From: Rhodospirillales bacterium 70-18
GTDB lineage: Bacteria > Pseudomonadota > Alphaproteobacteria > Acetobacterales > Acetobacteraceae
DNA: 64,000 nt
NCBI GenBank assembly: GCA_001899585.1
Contig: MKWE01000007.1
Coordinates: forward strand, 57,220 to 121,219
Direction of reading: 5' to 3'
The notes under the pieces are model-generated. The model saw nothing but the letters and a program-made list of their open reading frames with translations. It did no database searches and was not told the origin of the DNA. The translations under genes and the position numbers were made by a program. Each line of letters begins with the position of its first letter. The stretch's first letter is position 1. Of this stretch, positions 28,440 through 37,605 are shown piece after piece.

Positions 28440-29181
28440 GCCCATCCCCCAGGTACACCGCGCGCACCCGCGGGTCGGCGGCGATCTCGGCGGGCGTGCC
28501 CTCGGTGAGGATGCGCCCGGCGACGAGCACGGAAATGCGCCGGGCGAAGCGGAACACCAGGTCCATGTCGTGCTCGATCAGCAGCACGGTCACGTCGTCC
28601 GGCAGGGCGGCGACACCGGCCAGGATCTCGTCGCGCTCGCCCTCCGGCACGCCGGCGGCCGGCTCGTCCAGCAGCAGCACGCGCGGGCCGCAGGCGATCG
28701 CCAGCGCGATTTCCAGCAGCCGCTGCTTGCCGTAGGCGAGGCCGCGGGTCGGCCGGTCCATCACGTCCAGCAGGCCGAAGCGCGCCAGCACCTCCACGCT
28801 CTGATCGATCACCGCCGGCCGGCTGCCGATGCGCCGCCAGACCTGGGTGTCCAGCCCCAGCCGGCGGGACACCGCCAGCCCCACGCTTTGCAGCGGCGTC
28901 AGCGCCGGGAACAGCTGGTTGACCTGGAAGGTGCGCACCAGCCCACGCCGCACCCGCCGGTCCGGCGCCAGGGTGGTGATGTCCGCCCCGTCGAGCAGGA
29001 TGCGCCCGGCCGAGGGCGCCAGCACGCCGGAGAGCAGGTTCAGCAGCGTGGTCTTGCCGGCGCCGTTCGGACCGATCAGCGCGTGCCGGGCGCCGCGCTC
29101 CAGCCGCAGCGACACGTCGCTGGCGGCCGCCAGCCCGCCGAAGCTGCGGTGCAGGCCGATGGTTTCCAGCGCCGGGGTCAC
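28432..29181 (-). CDS. livG: Branched-chain amino acid-type ABC transporter ATP-binding protein LivG
   Basis: About 249 residues. It has Walker A GPNGAGKTT, signature RGLAYGKQRLLEIALA (the LivG variant), Walker B LLLDEPAAGV, and the terminal VRAVYLGDG characteristic of LivG. The GTG at 29181 is chosen because it overlaps the livM stop as GTGA and places LETIGLHRSFGG at the usual distance; an ATG at 29205 would add 8 residues inside livM. Confidence 0.9.
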   Translation of the reverse strand: MTPALETIGLHRSFGGLAAASDVSLRLERGARHALIGPNGAGKTTLLNLLSGVLAPSAGRILLDGADITTLAPDRRVRRGLVRTFQVNQLFPALTPLQSVGLAVSRRLGLDTQVWRRIGSRPAVIDQSVEVLARFGLLDVMDRPTRGLAYGKQRLLEIALAIACGPRVLLLDEPAAGVPEGERDEILAGVAALPDDVTVLLIEHDMDLVFRFARRISVLVAGRILTEGTPAEIAADPRVRAVYLGDGHA

Positions 29182-30161
29182 GCCCGCCGCCACACGGCGC
29201 GCCACGCCGCCCGCGGCAGCGCGAACAGCCGCTCCCGCCCCGCCAGCACCAGCAGCACCAGCAGCAGGCCGATCCAGAACTGCCAGTATTGCGGCGTCAG
29301 CTCGGCCAGCCGGTCCTGCACCACCTTGAACAGCAGCGCCCCGATGAGGCCGCCATACAGGTAGCCGGTGCCGCCGATCACCAGCATCAGCAGCACCTCG
29401 GCCGAGCGGTGGAAGGCCAGCACGTCCAGCGAGACGAACTGGCTGGTCTGCGCCAGCAGCGCCCCCGCCACCCCGGCCAGCCCGGCCGCGAAGCCGTAGA
29501 CGCCGACCAGCCGCCGGGTGACCGGAATGCCGATCGCCGCCGTGCGCAGCGGGTTGCCCGACGCCGCGCGCACCGACCAGCCGAACGGCGAGACCACCAG
29601 CCGCCGCGCGAGGGCGAACAGCACGAACAGCACCGCCAGGCTGTAGCCGTAGGCGACCCGCCCGAACATGTCGAACTCGAACAGCCCGAGCAGCGGCGTG
29701 AAGGCGATGCCTTGCAGCCCGTCGGCGCCGCCGGTCAGCCAGGTCATGCGGTTGGCGATCTCCAGCAGCACCAGCGACACGCTGAGGGTGACCATTATGC
29801 GCGTGAGGTCCGAGCCGCGCAGCACCAGCACGCTGGTGGCCAGCCCCAGCAGCGTGGTGGCCACGCCGGCGATCAGTAGGCCGGTCAGGGGCTCGGCCAC
29901 CCCCGCCATGGTGAGCAGCCCGGCGACATAGGCGCCGAAGCCGAAGAACGCCGCGTGCCCCAGCGAGACGATACCGCCATAGCCCAGCACCAGATCCAGC
30001 GAGACCGCGAACAGCCCGGCGATGGCGATCTCGTTCAGCAGCAGGTACTGCCCCGGCAGGAACAGCCAGGACGCCAGCGCCGCCGCCCAGAACGCATATT
30101 CCGCCGGCCGCCAGCGCGACGCCGCGCGCAGCGAGGCCGCCGCCCGCGCCCGCGGGGTCAT
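29178..30161 (-). CDS. livM: Branched-chain amino acid-type ABC transporter permease LivM
   Basis: A 327-residue inner-membrane permease with 8-10 helices. LivM motifs are visible: DLVLGYGGIVSLGHAAFFG and the EAA-like loop RAASGNPLRTAAIGIPV. The start overlaps the livH stop (ATGA), and the stop overlaps the livG start. It pairs with LivH. Confidence 0.92.
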   Translation of the reverse strand: MTPRARAAASLRAASRWRPAEYAFWAAALASWLFLPGQYLLLNEIAIAGLFAVSLDLVLGYGGIVSLGHAAFFGFGAYVAGLLTMAGVAEPLTGLLIAGVATTLLGLATSVLVLRGSDLTRIMVTLSVSLVLLEIANRMTWLTGGADGLQGIAFTPLLGLFEFDMFGRVAYGYSLAVLFVLFALARRLVVSPFGWSVRAASGNPLRTAAIGIPVTRRLVGVYGFAAGLAGVAGALLAQTSQFVSLDVLAFHRSAEVLLMLVIGGTGYLYGGLIGALLFKVVQDRLAELTPQYWQFWIGLLLVLLVLAGRERLFALPRAAWRAVWRRA

Positions 30162-31015
30162 CGGCCGCCCCGCACGAACAGGCCGTTCGGCCGCGCCAGC
30201 AGCAGCACGATCATCAGCGTGTAGATCACGAAGCCGCCGCCATCGGGCAGGTAGTATTTCCCCGCCACGTCCGCCATCCCCAGCAGCACCGCCGCCAGGA
30301 ACGGCCCGGTGATGCTGGCGCTGCCGCCCACGGTCACCACGATCAGGAAATACACCATGTATTTCAGTGGGAACGACGGATCGAGCCCGAGGATCTCCGC
30401 CCCCAGCGCGCCGCCCAGCCCGGCCAGCCCGGAGCCCACCGCGAAGGTGAGCGCGAACACCGCGCCGACATTGATGCCCAGCCCCCGCGCCACCACCGGG
30501 TCGTCCACCGCCGCGCGCAGCCGGCTGCCGAAGCGGGTGCGGCTCAGCACCAGTTGCAGCGCCAGCGCGATCGCCCCGCACAGCAGCACGATCATCAGCC
30601 GGTAGGCGCCGATGCTGGCGCCCAGCACCTCGAACCGCGCGTTCAGCCACTCCGGGATGCGCACGAACACCTGGCGCGAGCCGCGCGTGTAGTCGATCGC
30701 GGCCATCGCCATGAACACCAGGCCGATGCTGAACAGCACCTGGTCCAGATGGCTGCGGGCGTAGACATGCACATACAGCGTGCGTTCCAGCAGCAGGCCC
30801 AGCAGCGCGGTGGCCACGAACACCAGCGGCAGGCAAGCCAGGAACGGCACGCCCAGCGTGTTCACCAGCGCCACCGCCAGGTAGCCGCCCGCCATGGCGA
30901 AGGCGCCGTGCGCCAGGTTGATGAAGTTCATCACCCCCAGCGTCACCGACAGCCCGCAGGCCAGCACGAACAGCAGCATGCCATAGGCCAGCCCGTCGAA
31001 CAGGTTGGTCAGCAC
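30158..31015 (-). CDS. livH: Branched-chain amino acid-type ABC transporter permease LivH
   Basis: A 285-residue permease. It has the LivH hallmark GVMNFINLAHGAFAMAGGYL and the loop RAAVDDPVVARGLGINV. GTG 31015 is chosen; GGGAGGG stands about 8 bases before it, and no ATG is near. It is the first gene of the operon. No livJ/livK binding-protein gene flanks it, so the solute-binding protein must be encoded elsewhere. The ligand may not be a branched-chain amino acid. Confidence 0.9.
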   Translation of the reverse strand: MLTNLFDGLAYGMLLFVLACGLSVTLGVMNFINLAHGAFAMAGGYLAVALVNTLGVPFLACLPLVFVATALLGLLLERTLYVHVYARSHLDQVLFSIGLVFMAMAAIDYTRGSRQVFVRIPEWLNARFEVLGASIGAYRLMIVLLCGAIALALQLVLSRTRFGSRLRAAVDDPVVARGLGINVGAVFALTFAVGSGLAGLGGALGAEILGLDPSFPLKYMVYFLIVVTVGGSASITGPFLAAVLLGMADVAGKYYLPDGGGFVIYTLMIVLLLARPNGLFVRGGR

Positions 31016-31077
31016 GCCGTTCGTCCCTCCCCCGCGAGTCGCCGCCGCCACTGTAGCCCAGCGGCGGCGGCGTGGGG

Positions 31078-34000
31078 TTATTCGCCCTCCGGCTCTAGCC
31101 GATCCCCCCCCGGCACGCTGTCGGGGTCGCGCAGCACCACGTAGATCGCCGGGATCACCAGCACCGTCAGCAGGGTGGAGGAGGCCAGCCCGAACAGCAG
31201 CGAGATCGCCAGCCCCTGGAAGATCGGGTCCGACAGGATGGTCGCCGCCCCGATCATCGCCGCGAGCGCCGTCAGCAGGATCGGCTTGAAGCGCACCGCG
31301 CCGGCCTGGATGACGATCTCGCGCAGCGTCTGCCCGGCGCCCACCCCGTGGCGGATGAAATCCACCAGCAGGATGGAGTTGCGCACGATGATGCCGGCCA
31401 GCGCGATGAACCCGATCATCGAGGTGGCGGTGAACGGCGCGCCGAACAGCCAGTGCCCCAGCACGATGCCGATCAGCGTGAGCGGGATCGGCGTCAGGAT
31501 CACCAGCGGCAGCTTGAAGCTGCGGAACTGCGCCACCACCAGGATGTAGATGCCCAGGATCGCCACGCCGAACGCCGCCCCCATGTCGCGGAAGGTGACG
31601 TAGGTGATCTCCCACTCGCCGTCCCACAGCACCGAGGGCCGGCTCTCGTCGGCGGGCTGGCCGCGCAGGCGTATCTCGGGCTTCGGCAGGCTGCCCCAGT
31701 CATGCGCGTCGATCAGCTTGTTGACCGCCAGCATGCCGTAGATCGGCGCCTCGTAGGCCCCGGCCAGTTCGCCCATCACCATGTCGGTGAACACCGCGTC
31801 GCGGCGGAACAGCACGGTGGAGCCGGTTTCCTGCCGCGCGTGCACCACCTGGCCCAGTTCCACCACCGTCTTGGTCCCCGGCACGGTATTGGCCGGCACT
31901 GGGGTGGAGGCGAGCTGCTCGGACCACGACAGGTCGCGCTTGGGCAGGCCGATCACGATGGCGATCGGGTCGCGCTCGGCGCCGCGATGCGAGTAGCCGA
32001 TGCGGATGCCGCCGAACAGCGCCTGGATGGTGTCGTACACGTCGCTCTGCTCGACGCCGAAATGCTCAAGCTGGTCCTGGTCGATCGACAGCCGCAGCCG
32101 CGGGCGCGGATGGCCCATGCTGTCGCTGACATCGACGATGTACGGCACCTGCTTGAACAGCTTCTCCACCTCGGTCGCCACGGCGGCACGGGTGGCGGCG
32201 TCCGGGCCGTAGATCTCGGCCAGCAGCGTCGCCAGCACCGGCGGGCCGGGCGGCACCTCCACCACCTTCAGCGTCGCCAGCGGCGGCAGCGCCAGCGCCC
32301 GCAGCCGCTGGCGCAGGTCCAGCGCGATGGCGTGGCTGCTGCGCGCGCGGTCGGCCTTGGGCGCCAGGTTCACCTGCAACTCGCCCAGTTCCGGCGACTG
32401 CCGCAGGTAGTAGTGCCGCACCAGCCCGTTGAAGTTGAACGGCGCCGGCGTGCCGGCATAGGCCTGCACCGAATGCACCTCCGCCAGCTTGCCGGTGATC
32501 GCCGCCGCCGCGAACAGCACCCGCTCGGTATCTTCCAGCGTCGCGCCCTCGGGCAGGTCCAGCAGCACCTGCAATTCGGACTTGTTGTCGAACGGCAGCA
32601 GCTTCACGGTCACGTTCTCGGTGTAGAACAGCGCGCACACCGCCACCGTCGCCAGCCCGACGCCGCCCAGGAACAGCCAGGCGCGGGTGCGGGTGCGCAG
32701 CAGCGGCACCGCCACGGCGCGATAAACCCGCCCCAGCCGCCCCTCGCCATGGTGCCCGCCATCCGCGCCGCCGCCGCGCGGCGCCAGCTTCAGCATCAGC
32801 CAGGGCGCCACCACCATGGCGACAAAGAAGCTGAACAGCATCGCCGAGGAGGCATTGGCCGGGATCGGCGCCATGTACGGCCCCATCAGCCCGGAGACGA
32901 ACAGCATCGGCAGCAGGGCGGCGATCACCGTCAGCGTCGCCACCACGGTGGGGTTGCCCACCTCGGCCACCGCCTCCACCGCCGCCTCCATTCGCGTGCG
33001 GCCGTCGCGCATGCCCCAGTGGCGGGCGATGTTCTCCACCACCACGATGGCGTCGTCGACCAGGATGCCGATCGAGAAGATCAGCGCGAACAGGCTCACG
33101 CGGTTGATGGTGTAGCCCATCAGCTCGGCGGCCAGCATGGTCAGCAGGATGGTGGTCGGGATCACCACCAGGGTCACCAGCGCCTCGCGCCAGCCGATCG
33201 CCAGCGCGATCAGCACCACGATCGAGATGGTCGCCAGCCCCAGGTGGAACAGCAGCTCGTTGGCCTTGTCGTTGGCGGTGTGGCCGTAGTCGCGGGTCAC
33301 TTCCACCGCCACGTCGGGCGGGATCAGCGTGCCTTCCAGCGCCTGCACGCGCGCCAGGATCGCCTGCGACACCACCACCGCGTTGGCCCCGGCGCGCTTG
33401 GACAGCGCCACGCTCACCGCCGGCACGCGGGTCATGCCGTCCTTGGTCTCGGTCAGGCTCCACACCCGGCTCTCCGCCGGGCTCGGCCCCACCACCACCT
33501 TGGCCACGTCCTGCACATATACCGGTCGGCCGTCGCGGGTGGTGATCAGCAGCAGGCCGATATCGGGAACCCCGCGCAGCGTCTGCCCGGCGGCGATCGT
33601 CATCTCGCGCCCGTCGTCGCGCACCCGCCCGGCCACGAAGCTGCGGTTGGCGTCGCGCACCTTGCCGATCAGCTGCTGCAGGGTCACGCCGAACAGCGCC
33701 AGCTTCTCCGGGTCCGGCTCGACGCGGATCTCCTCGGGGCTGGTGCCGGCGATGTAGCTGGTGCCGATATCCTCCACCTTGGACAGTTCGGCCTGCACCT
33801 TCACGGCGAGCTGGTACAGGTCCTTGTCGTTCCAGCGCCCGGCCGCCTGCGGCTTGGGCGACAGCGTCAGCACCACCACCGCCACGTCATTGATGCCGCG
33901 CCCGACGATCATCGGCTCGGCGATGCCGGTGGGGATGCGGTCCAGATTGGCGCGGATCTTGTCATTGACGCGCAGCACCGCGTCATCCTCGTTGGTGCCC

Positions 34001-34305
34001 ACCTTGAAGCGGGCGGTCACCATCACCTGGTCGTCCTGGGTCTGGCTGTAGACGTGCTCCACGCCGTTGATCGCCTTGACGATCGTCTCCAGCGGCTTGG
34101 TCACCAGTTCCACCGCGTCGGGCGCCTTCAGCCCGTTGGCGGCGACCATGATGTCCACCATCGGCACGCTGATCTGCGGCTCCTCCTCGCGCGGGATCAC
34201 CATCAGCGCGATCATGCCGGCGGCGAGCGCCGCCAGCAGGAACAGCGGGGTCAGCGGCGAGCGGATGCTGGCATGGGTCAGCCAGCCGGAAATGCCGCGC
34301 TTCAT
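31078..34305 (-). CDS. RND efflux transporter permease subunit
   Basis: A 1075-residue inner-membrane proton-driven pump with the usual 12 helices and two large periplasmic loops. It begins MKRGISGWLTHASIRSPLTP and contains the PREEEPQISVPMVDI segment of a distinct RND subgroup. The TM4 proton-relay aspartates lie in SIGILVDDAIVVVENIA. The gene overlaps the adaptor gene stop (ATGA). No outer-membrane factor gene is in the window, so a TolC-like partner must be shared. Because the operon begins with a probable persulfide sensor, a sulfur-compound or thiol-adduct substrate is possible (inference); metal or drug export cannot be excluded. Confidence 0.9.
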   Translation of the reverse strand: MKRGISGWLTHASIRSPLTPLFLLAALAAGMIALMVIPREEEPQISVPMVDIMVAANGLKAPDAVELVTKPLETIVKAINGVEHVYSQTQDDQVMVTARFKVGTNEDDAVLRVNDKIRANLDRIPTGIAEPMIVGRGINDVAVVVLTLSPKPQAAGRWNDKDLYQLAVKVQAELSKVEDIGTSYIAGTSPEEIRVEPDPEKLALFGVTLQQLIGKVRDANRSFVAGRVRDDGREMTIAAGQTLRGVPDIGLLLITTRDGRPVYVQDVAKVVVGPSPAESRVWSLTETKDGMTRVPAVSVALSKRAGANAVVVSQAILARVQALEGTLIPPDVAVEVTRDYGHTANDKANELLFHLGLATISIVVLIALAIGWREALVTLVVIPTTILLTMLAAELMGYTINRVSLFALIFSIGILVDDAIVVVENIARHWGMRDGRTRMEAAVEAVAEVGNPTVVATLTVIAALLPMLFVSGLMGPYMAPIPANASSAMLFSFFVAMVVAPWLMLKLAPRGGGADGGHHGEGRLGRVYRAVAVPLLRTRTRAWLFLGGVGLATVAVCALFYTENVTVKLLPFDNKSELQVLLDLPEGATLEDTERVLFAAAAITGKLAEVHSVQAYAGTPAPFNFNGLVRHYYLRQSPELGELQVNLAPKADRARSSHAIALDLRQRLRALALPPLATLKVVEVPPGPPVLATLLAEIYGPDAATRAAVATEVEKLFKQVPYIVDVSDSMGHPRPRLRLSIDQDQLEHFGVEQSDVYDTIQALFGGIRIGYSHRGAERDPIAIVIGLPKRDLSWSEQLASTPVPANTVPGTKTVVELGQVVHARQETGSTVLFRRDAVFTDMVMGELAGAYEAPIYGMLAVNKLIDAHDWGSLPKPEIRLRGQPADESRPSVLWDGEWEITYVTFRDMGAAFGVAILGIYILVVAQFRSFKLPLVILTPIPLTLIGIVLGHWLFGAPFTATSMIGFIALAGIIVRNSILLVDFIRHGVGAGQTLREIVIQAGAVRFKPILLTALAAMIGAATILSDPIFQGLAISLLFGLASSTLLTVLVIPAIYVVLRDPDSVPGGDRLEPEGE

Positions 34306-35369
34306 CGGGCGGGCTCGGCCGCCGGGCGCACCAGCACGTCGCCATCATGCAGGCCGGACAGGATCTCGATGCCGTCCGGCATCGCTGGCGTCGGCCGTTC
34401 GCGCCCGCGCTGCACCGGCACCTCCACGGCGGCTCCCCCGCCTGGCTGGCCGTCCTGGCGCACCAGCGCGTAGTCCAGGCCGTAGCGGGTGCGGATGAAG
34501 CCGGCCGGGATCACGATGGCGTCGCGCTGGCCGGCGGCGATCCACACGCGCACCCGCTCACCGACGAAATAGCTGCCCAGCCCGGCCACCCGCGCATCGG
34601 CCACCACCCGGCCGGACTCGATCTGCGGGTACACCAGCACGATCTTGCCGAAGCTGGGCACCGGGGCAGTCCCGCCGCCGGTGGCGCCCTCCAGTTCCCG
34701 CCCGTCCAGCCGGATCGGGTCGCCCACCTTCAGGAAGCCGGCATGCCGCTCGGGCACGCGCAGGCGCAGCACGAAATCCTCCTCGGCGACGGTGGCGATG
34801 GTCTCGCCCGGCAGCACCACGGTGCCCTTGGTCACCGGCACCGACAGCACCCGCCCGGCGGTGGGGGCGAGCACCCGCCCCTCCTCCATCTGCTGGCCGA
34901 TCACCTGGCGCTCGGAGATGCGCGCGCGCAGCCCGGCATTGGCCACGTCCACCGCGGTGCGCGCCTGGTCCATGGCGGTGCGCGGGCCGGCGCCCTGGCG
35001 ATACAGCGTCTCGGCGCGGGTGAGGTCGGTCTGCGCCTGCGCCAGCTGCGATTGCAGCCCACCGATCTGCGCATCGATCGCCGCGCGCTGCAGCAGCAGC
35101 TTGTCGTCGGCCACCACCGCCAGCGCCTGCCCGGCGGTCACCGCGTCGCCGTCCTTCACCATCAGCTCCACCACCGTGCCGCCGATGCGCGCGCGCGCCG
35201 GCACCACGTTCAGGCTCTCCACGGTGGCGAACACCGCCTTCTCGTCGGCCACCGGGCGCATCTGCACGGTCAGCTCGGCCGAGGGTTGGGCGGGCGCAGG
35301 TTGGGCGCGCACCGGGCCGGCCAGGGCCGAGGCCACGAGCAGGGCGGCAAGCAGGAAGCGGGGGCGCAT
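34302..35369 (-). CDS. RND efflux periplasmic adaptor subunit (HlyD/AcrA type)
   Basis: A 355-residue secreted adaptor. ATG 35369 has GAAGGA upstream and begins a Sec signal (MRPRFLLAALLVASALAGPVRA). A lipoyl/barrel-sandwich half-motif (VVELMVKDGDAVTAGQALAV) lies at about residues 65-85, then a coiled-coil hairpin (QSQLAQAQTDLTRAETLY), then the second lipoyl half. It bridges the pump to an outer-membrane channel. It is located 29 bases after the ArsR gene and fused translationally to the pump gene. Confidence 0.9.
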   Translation of the reverse strand: MRPRFLLAALLVASALAGPVRAQPAPAQPSAELTVQMRPVADEKAVFATVESLNVVPARARIGGTVVELMVKDGDAVTAGQALAVVADDKLLLQRAAIDAQIGGLQSQLAQAQTDLTRAETLYRQGAGPRTAMDQARTAVDVANAGLRARISERQVIGQQMEEGRVLAPTAGRVLSVPVTKGTVVLPGETIATVAEEDFVLRLRVPERHAGFLKVGDPIRLDGRELEGATGGGTAPVPSFGKIVLVYPQIESGRVVADARVAGLGSYFVGERVRVWIAAGQRDAIVIPAGFIRTRYGLDYALVRQDGQPGGGAAVEVPVQRGRERPTPAMPDGIEILSGLHDGDVLVRPAAEPAR

Positions 35370-35398
35370 GCGGCTATCCTTCTCTTCGGACGTGGGGG

Positions 35399-35740
35399 TC
35401 ACCGCCGCCCGGCCGGGTCGGCGGTAGACGCATCCGGCACGTCCACGCAATAATACTCGAACATGGTCTCCAACACACGCCGGGCCGGCTCGCTGGTGAT
35501 GGAATACCAGATCGTCTGCCCATCCCGCCGCCGCTGCACCAGACCATCTCGGCGCAACAGCGCCAGATGCTGGGAGGCGGCGGATTCCCGCAGCCCCAGC
35601 AGCCCGGCGAGTTCACCCACCGACCGCTCGCCGTCGATCAGCCGGCACAGGATCAGCAGCCGGTGGCGGTGGCCCAGCGCCTTCAGCAGATCGCTGGCCC
35701 GCCCCGCCGCGGCAACCATCATGTCGGGGTCAATTTTCAT
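35399..35740 (-). CDS. ArsR/SmtB family regulator, BigR/SqrR-like persulfide sensor
   Basis: A 113-residue winged-helix repressor with the recognition region LRESAASQHLALLRRDGLV. Counting from ATG 35740 there are two cysteines, Cys32 (ILCRL) and Cys98 (EYYCVD), 66 residues apart. This is the same spacing as the sensing pair of BigR (42/108) and SqrR (41/107), which form a polysulfide bridge and release DNA. Metal-binding residues of SmtB-type sensors are not evident. It is divergent from the sulfide:quinone oxidoreductase gene across a 77-base AT-rich promoter and is the first gene of the RND operon. No ribosome site precedes the ATG, so a leaderless transcript is likely. The persulfide role is inferred from cysteine spacing and context. 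Confidence 0.85.
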   Translation of the reverse strand: MKIDPDMMVAAAGRASDLLKALGHRHRLLILCRLIDGERSVGELAGLLGLRESAASQHLALLRRDGLVQRRRDGQTIWYSITSEPARRVLETMFEYYCVDVPDASTADPAGRR

Positions 35741-35742
35741 AG

Positions 35743-35776
35743 TTGTGTATTTACGCAATTACGCATATATTGTCAA
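35743..35776. promoter_or_regulatory. Overlapping divergent promoters and probable operator, arsR / sqr
   Basis: On the - strand, TTGACA (35776-35771), a 17-base spacer and TAAATA (35753-35748) lead into the arsR ATG only 7 bases further on. On the + strand, TTGTGT (35743-35748), a 17-base spacer and TATATT (35766-35771) face the sqr gene. The two promoters cover the same 34 bases. Inside are the direct repeats TTACGCA and ATTACGCA. One bound repressor dimer would block both directions. Confidence 0.65.
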
Positions 35777-35817
35777 CACAGGACGCGCCCACGACGCGCA
35801 CAGGACGGAGAAACGTC

Positions 35818-37095
35818 ATGGCTGAAATCGTTGTTCTCGGCGCCGGCCTCGGCGGCACGCTGATGGCCTATGAGGTCGCCGCGCAGTTGCGGCCGCAGGA
35901 CCGCCTGACCGTGATCGGCCAGGGCGGCACCTATCATTTCGTGCCCTCCAACCCCTGGGTCGCGGTCGGCTGGCGCCGCCGCCCGGATATCGAGGTCGAT
36001 CTGGTGCCGGTGCTGAAAAAGAAGGGCGCCACCTTCCTCACCCAGGGCGCCGCCCGCGTGCACCCCACCGAGAAGCGGGTGGAACTGACCGACGGCGCCA
36101 GCGTGCCGTACGACTACCTGGTCATCGCCACCGGCCCCGACCTCGCCTTCGACGAGATCCCCGGCCTCGGCCCGCAGGGCGAGACGCAGTCGGTTTGCCA
36201 TGTCGAGCACGCGCAGGACGCGCATGCCGCCTTCGAGACGTTCTGCGCCAATCCCGGCCCCATCGTGGTCGGCGCTGTGCAGGGCGCCTCCTGCTTCGGC
36301 CCGGCCTACGAATTCGCCTTCATCCTCGACACGGAGCTGCGCAAGCGCAAGATCCGTGACCGCGTCAAGATGACCTTCGTCACCGCCGAGCCCTATATCG
36401 GCCATCTCGGCCTGGACGGCGTGGGCGACACCAAGGGGCTGATGGAAAGCGAGTTCCGCAACCGCCACATCAGCTGGATCACCAACGCCAAGGTGCAGGG
36501 CGTGGCCGACAAGGTGATGACGGTCGAGGAGGTCAACGAGGACGGCTCGCCGCGCAAGACCCACACGCTGCCGTTCGGCTACTCGATGATGCTGCCGGCC
36601 TTCCGCGGCGTGCCGGCGGTGCGCGGCGTGGACAAGCTGACCAACCCGCGCGGCTTCATCCTGATCGACGAATTCCAGCGCAACCCCACCTACCCCGACG
36701 TGTTCGCCATCGGCGTCTGCGTGGCCATCCCGCCCACCGGCCCCACCCCGGTGCCGGTCGGCGTGCCCAAGACCGGCTTCATGATCGAGTCGATGGTGAC
36801 CGCCACCGCGCACAACATCGGCGCCCTGCTGCGCGGCGAGCAGCCGAAGGCGCGGGCCACCTGGAACGCCGTCTGCCTGGCCGATTTCGGCGACAGCGGC
36901 GTGGCCTTCGTCGCCCAGCCGCAGATCCCGCCGCGCAACGTCAACTGGGCCTCCAAGGGCGCCTGGGTGCACCTGGCCAAGGTCGGGTTCGAGAAATACT
37001 TCCTGCGCAAGGTGCGCAGCGGCGAGAGCGAGCCGTTCTACGAGCGCTTCCTGATGCGCCAGCTCAACATCGAGAAACTCAAGGCAAACGAGTAG
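35818..37095 (+). CDS. sqr: Sulfide:quinone oxidoreductase (FAD-dependent)
   Basis: A 425-residue flavoprotein of the SQR family. It oxidises sulfide to polysulfide or persulfide and passes electrons to quinone at the inner membrane. The N-terminal FAD motif is VVLGAGLGGTLMAYE, and YHFVPSNPWVAVGW is an SQR signature. Three cysteines match the redox-active set: Cys127 (QSVCHVE), Cys159 (GASCFGPAYEF) and Cys301 (GVCVAIPP). The C-terminal amphipathic part suits membrane attachment. ATG 35818 has GGACGGAG upstream. It is the first gene of a + strand run with trxC and a YgaP-type protein, divergent from the BigR-like regulator. Confidence 0.9.
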   Translation: MAEIVVLGAGLGGTLMAYEVAAQLRPQDRLTVIGQGGTYHFVPSNPWVAVGWRRRPDIEVDLVPVLKKKGATFLTQGAARVHPTEKRVELTDGASVPYDYLVIATGPDLAFDEIPGLGPQGETQSVCHVEHAQDAHAAFETFCANPGPIVVGAVQGASCFGPAYEFAFILDTELRKRKIRDRVKMTFVTAEPYIGHLGLDGVGDTKGLMESEFRNRHISWITNAKVQGVADKVMTVEEVNEDGSPRKTHTLPFGYSMMLPAFRGVPAVRGVDKLTNPRGFILIDEFQRNPTYPDVFAIGVCVAIPPTGPTPVPVGVPKTGFMIESMVTATAHNIGALLRGEQPKARATWNAVCLADFGDSGVAFVAQPQIPPRNVNWASKGAWVHLAKVGFEKYFLRKVRSGESEPFYERFLMRQLNIEKLKANE

Positions 37096-37106
37096 AGGAG
37101 CCACCC

Positions 37107-37556
37107 ATGACCACCGCCCGCCACGTGGTCTGCCCGCACTGCAACGCCGTCAACCGGGTGCCCGCCGAGCGCCTCACCGCCACCGGCGCACCGCTGGCGG
37201 TGTGCGGCGCCTGCAAGGCGCATCTGTTCGAGGGCAAGCCGCTGGAGGTCGATCCCGCCGGGTTCGACCGCCACCTGAAAGCCAACGACATCCCGGTGCT
37301 GGTGGATATCTGGGCCCCCTGGTGCGGCCCCTGCCGCAGCATGGCGCCCAATTTCGCCCGCGCCGCCGGGGTGCTGGAACCCGGGATGCGGCTGCTGAAG
37401 CTGAACGCCGACGAGGCGCCGGAGGTCGGCGCGCGCTATGGCGTGCGCGGCATTCCGGCGCTGCTGCTGTTCAAGGGCGGCAAGCTGGCAGGCCAGACCG
37501 CCGGTGCCATGGGCGCCGAGCAGATCGTCGGCTGGGCGCGCCAGCACGCCGCCTGA
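37107..37556 (+). CDS. trxC: Thioredoxin 2
   Basis: A 149-residue protein. The N-terminal zinc module has two CxxC pairs (Cys9/12 and Cys33/36), and the thioredoxin fold carries WCGPC at 72-76. This zinc-finger arrangement is diagnostic of TrxC. It starts 11 bases after sqr. A thioredoxin here could reduce persulfides made by SQR or reset the sensor (inference). Confidence 0.93.
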   Translation: MTTARHVVCPHCNAVNRVPAERLTATGAPLAVCGACKAHLFEGKPLEVDPAGFDRHLKANDIPVLVDIWAPWCGPCRSMAPNFARAAGVLEPGMRLLKLNADEAPEVGARYGVRGIPALLLFKGGKLAGQTAGAMGAEQIVGWARQHAA

Positions 37557-37605
37557 AATACGTATGCCTCATAACCATGATGCCGCATAACCAATGGAGA
37601 CTCCC

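Noticed and set aside
31348..34473. Open frame of 1041 codons on the + strand
   Set aside because: It mirrors the RND pump gene and is rich in His, Arg and Gln with no motifs; the pump on the - strand is certain.
35741..35758. Upstream in-frame ATG (35758) for the first ArsR gene
   Set aside because: It lies inside the spacer of the predicted arsR promoter and would place six extra residues before the fold; ATG 35740 also aligns the cysteine numbering with the family.
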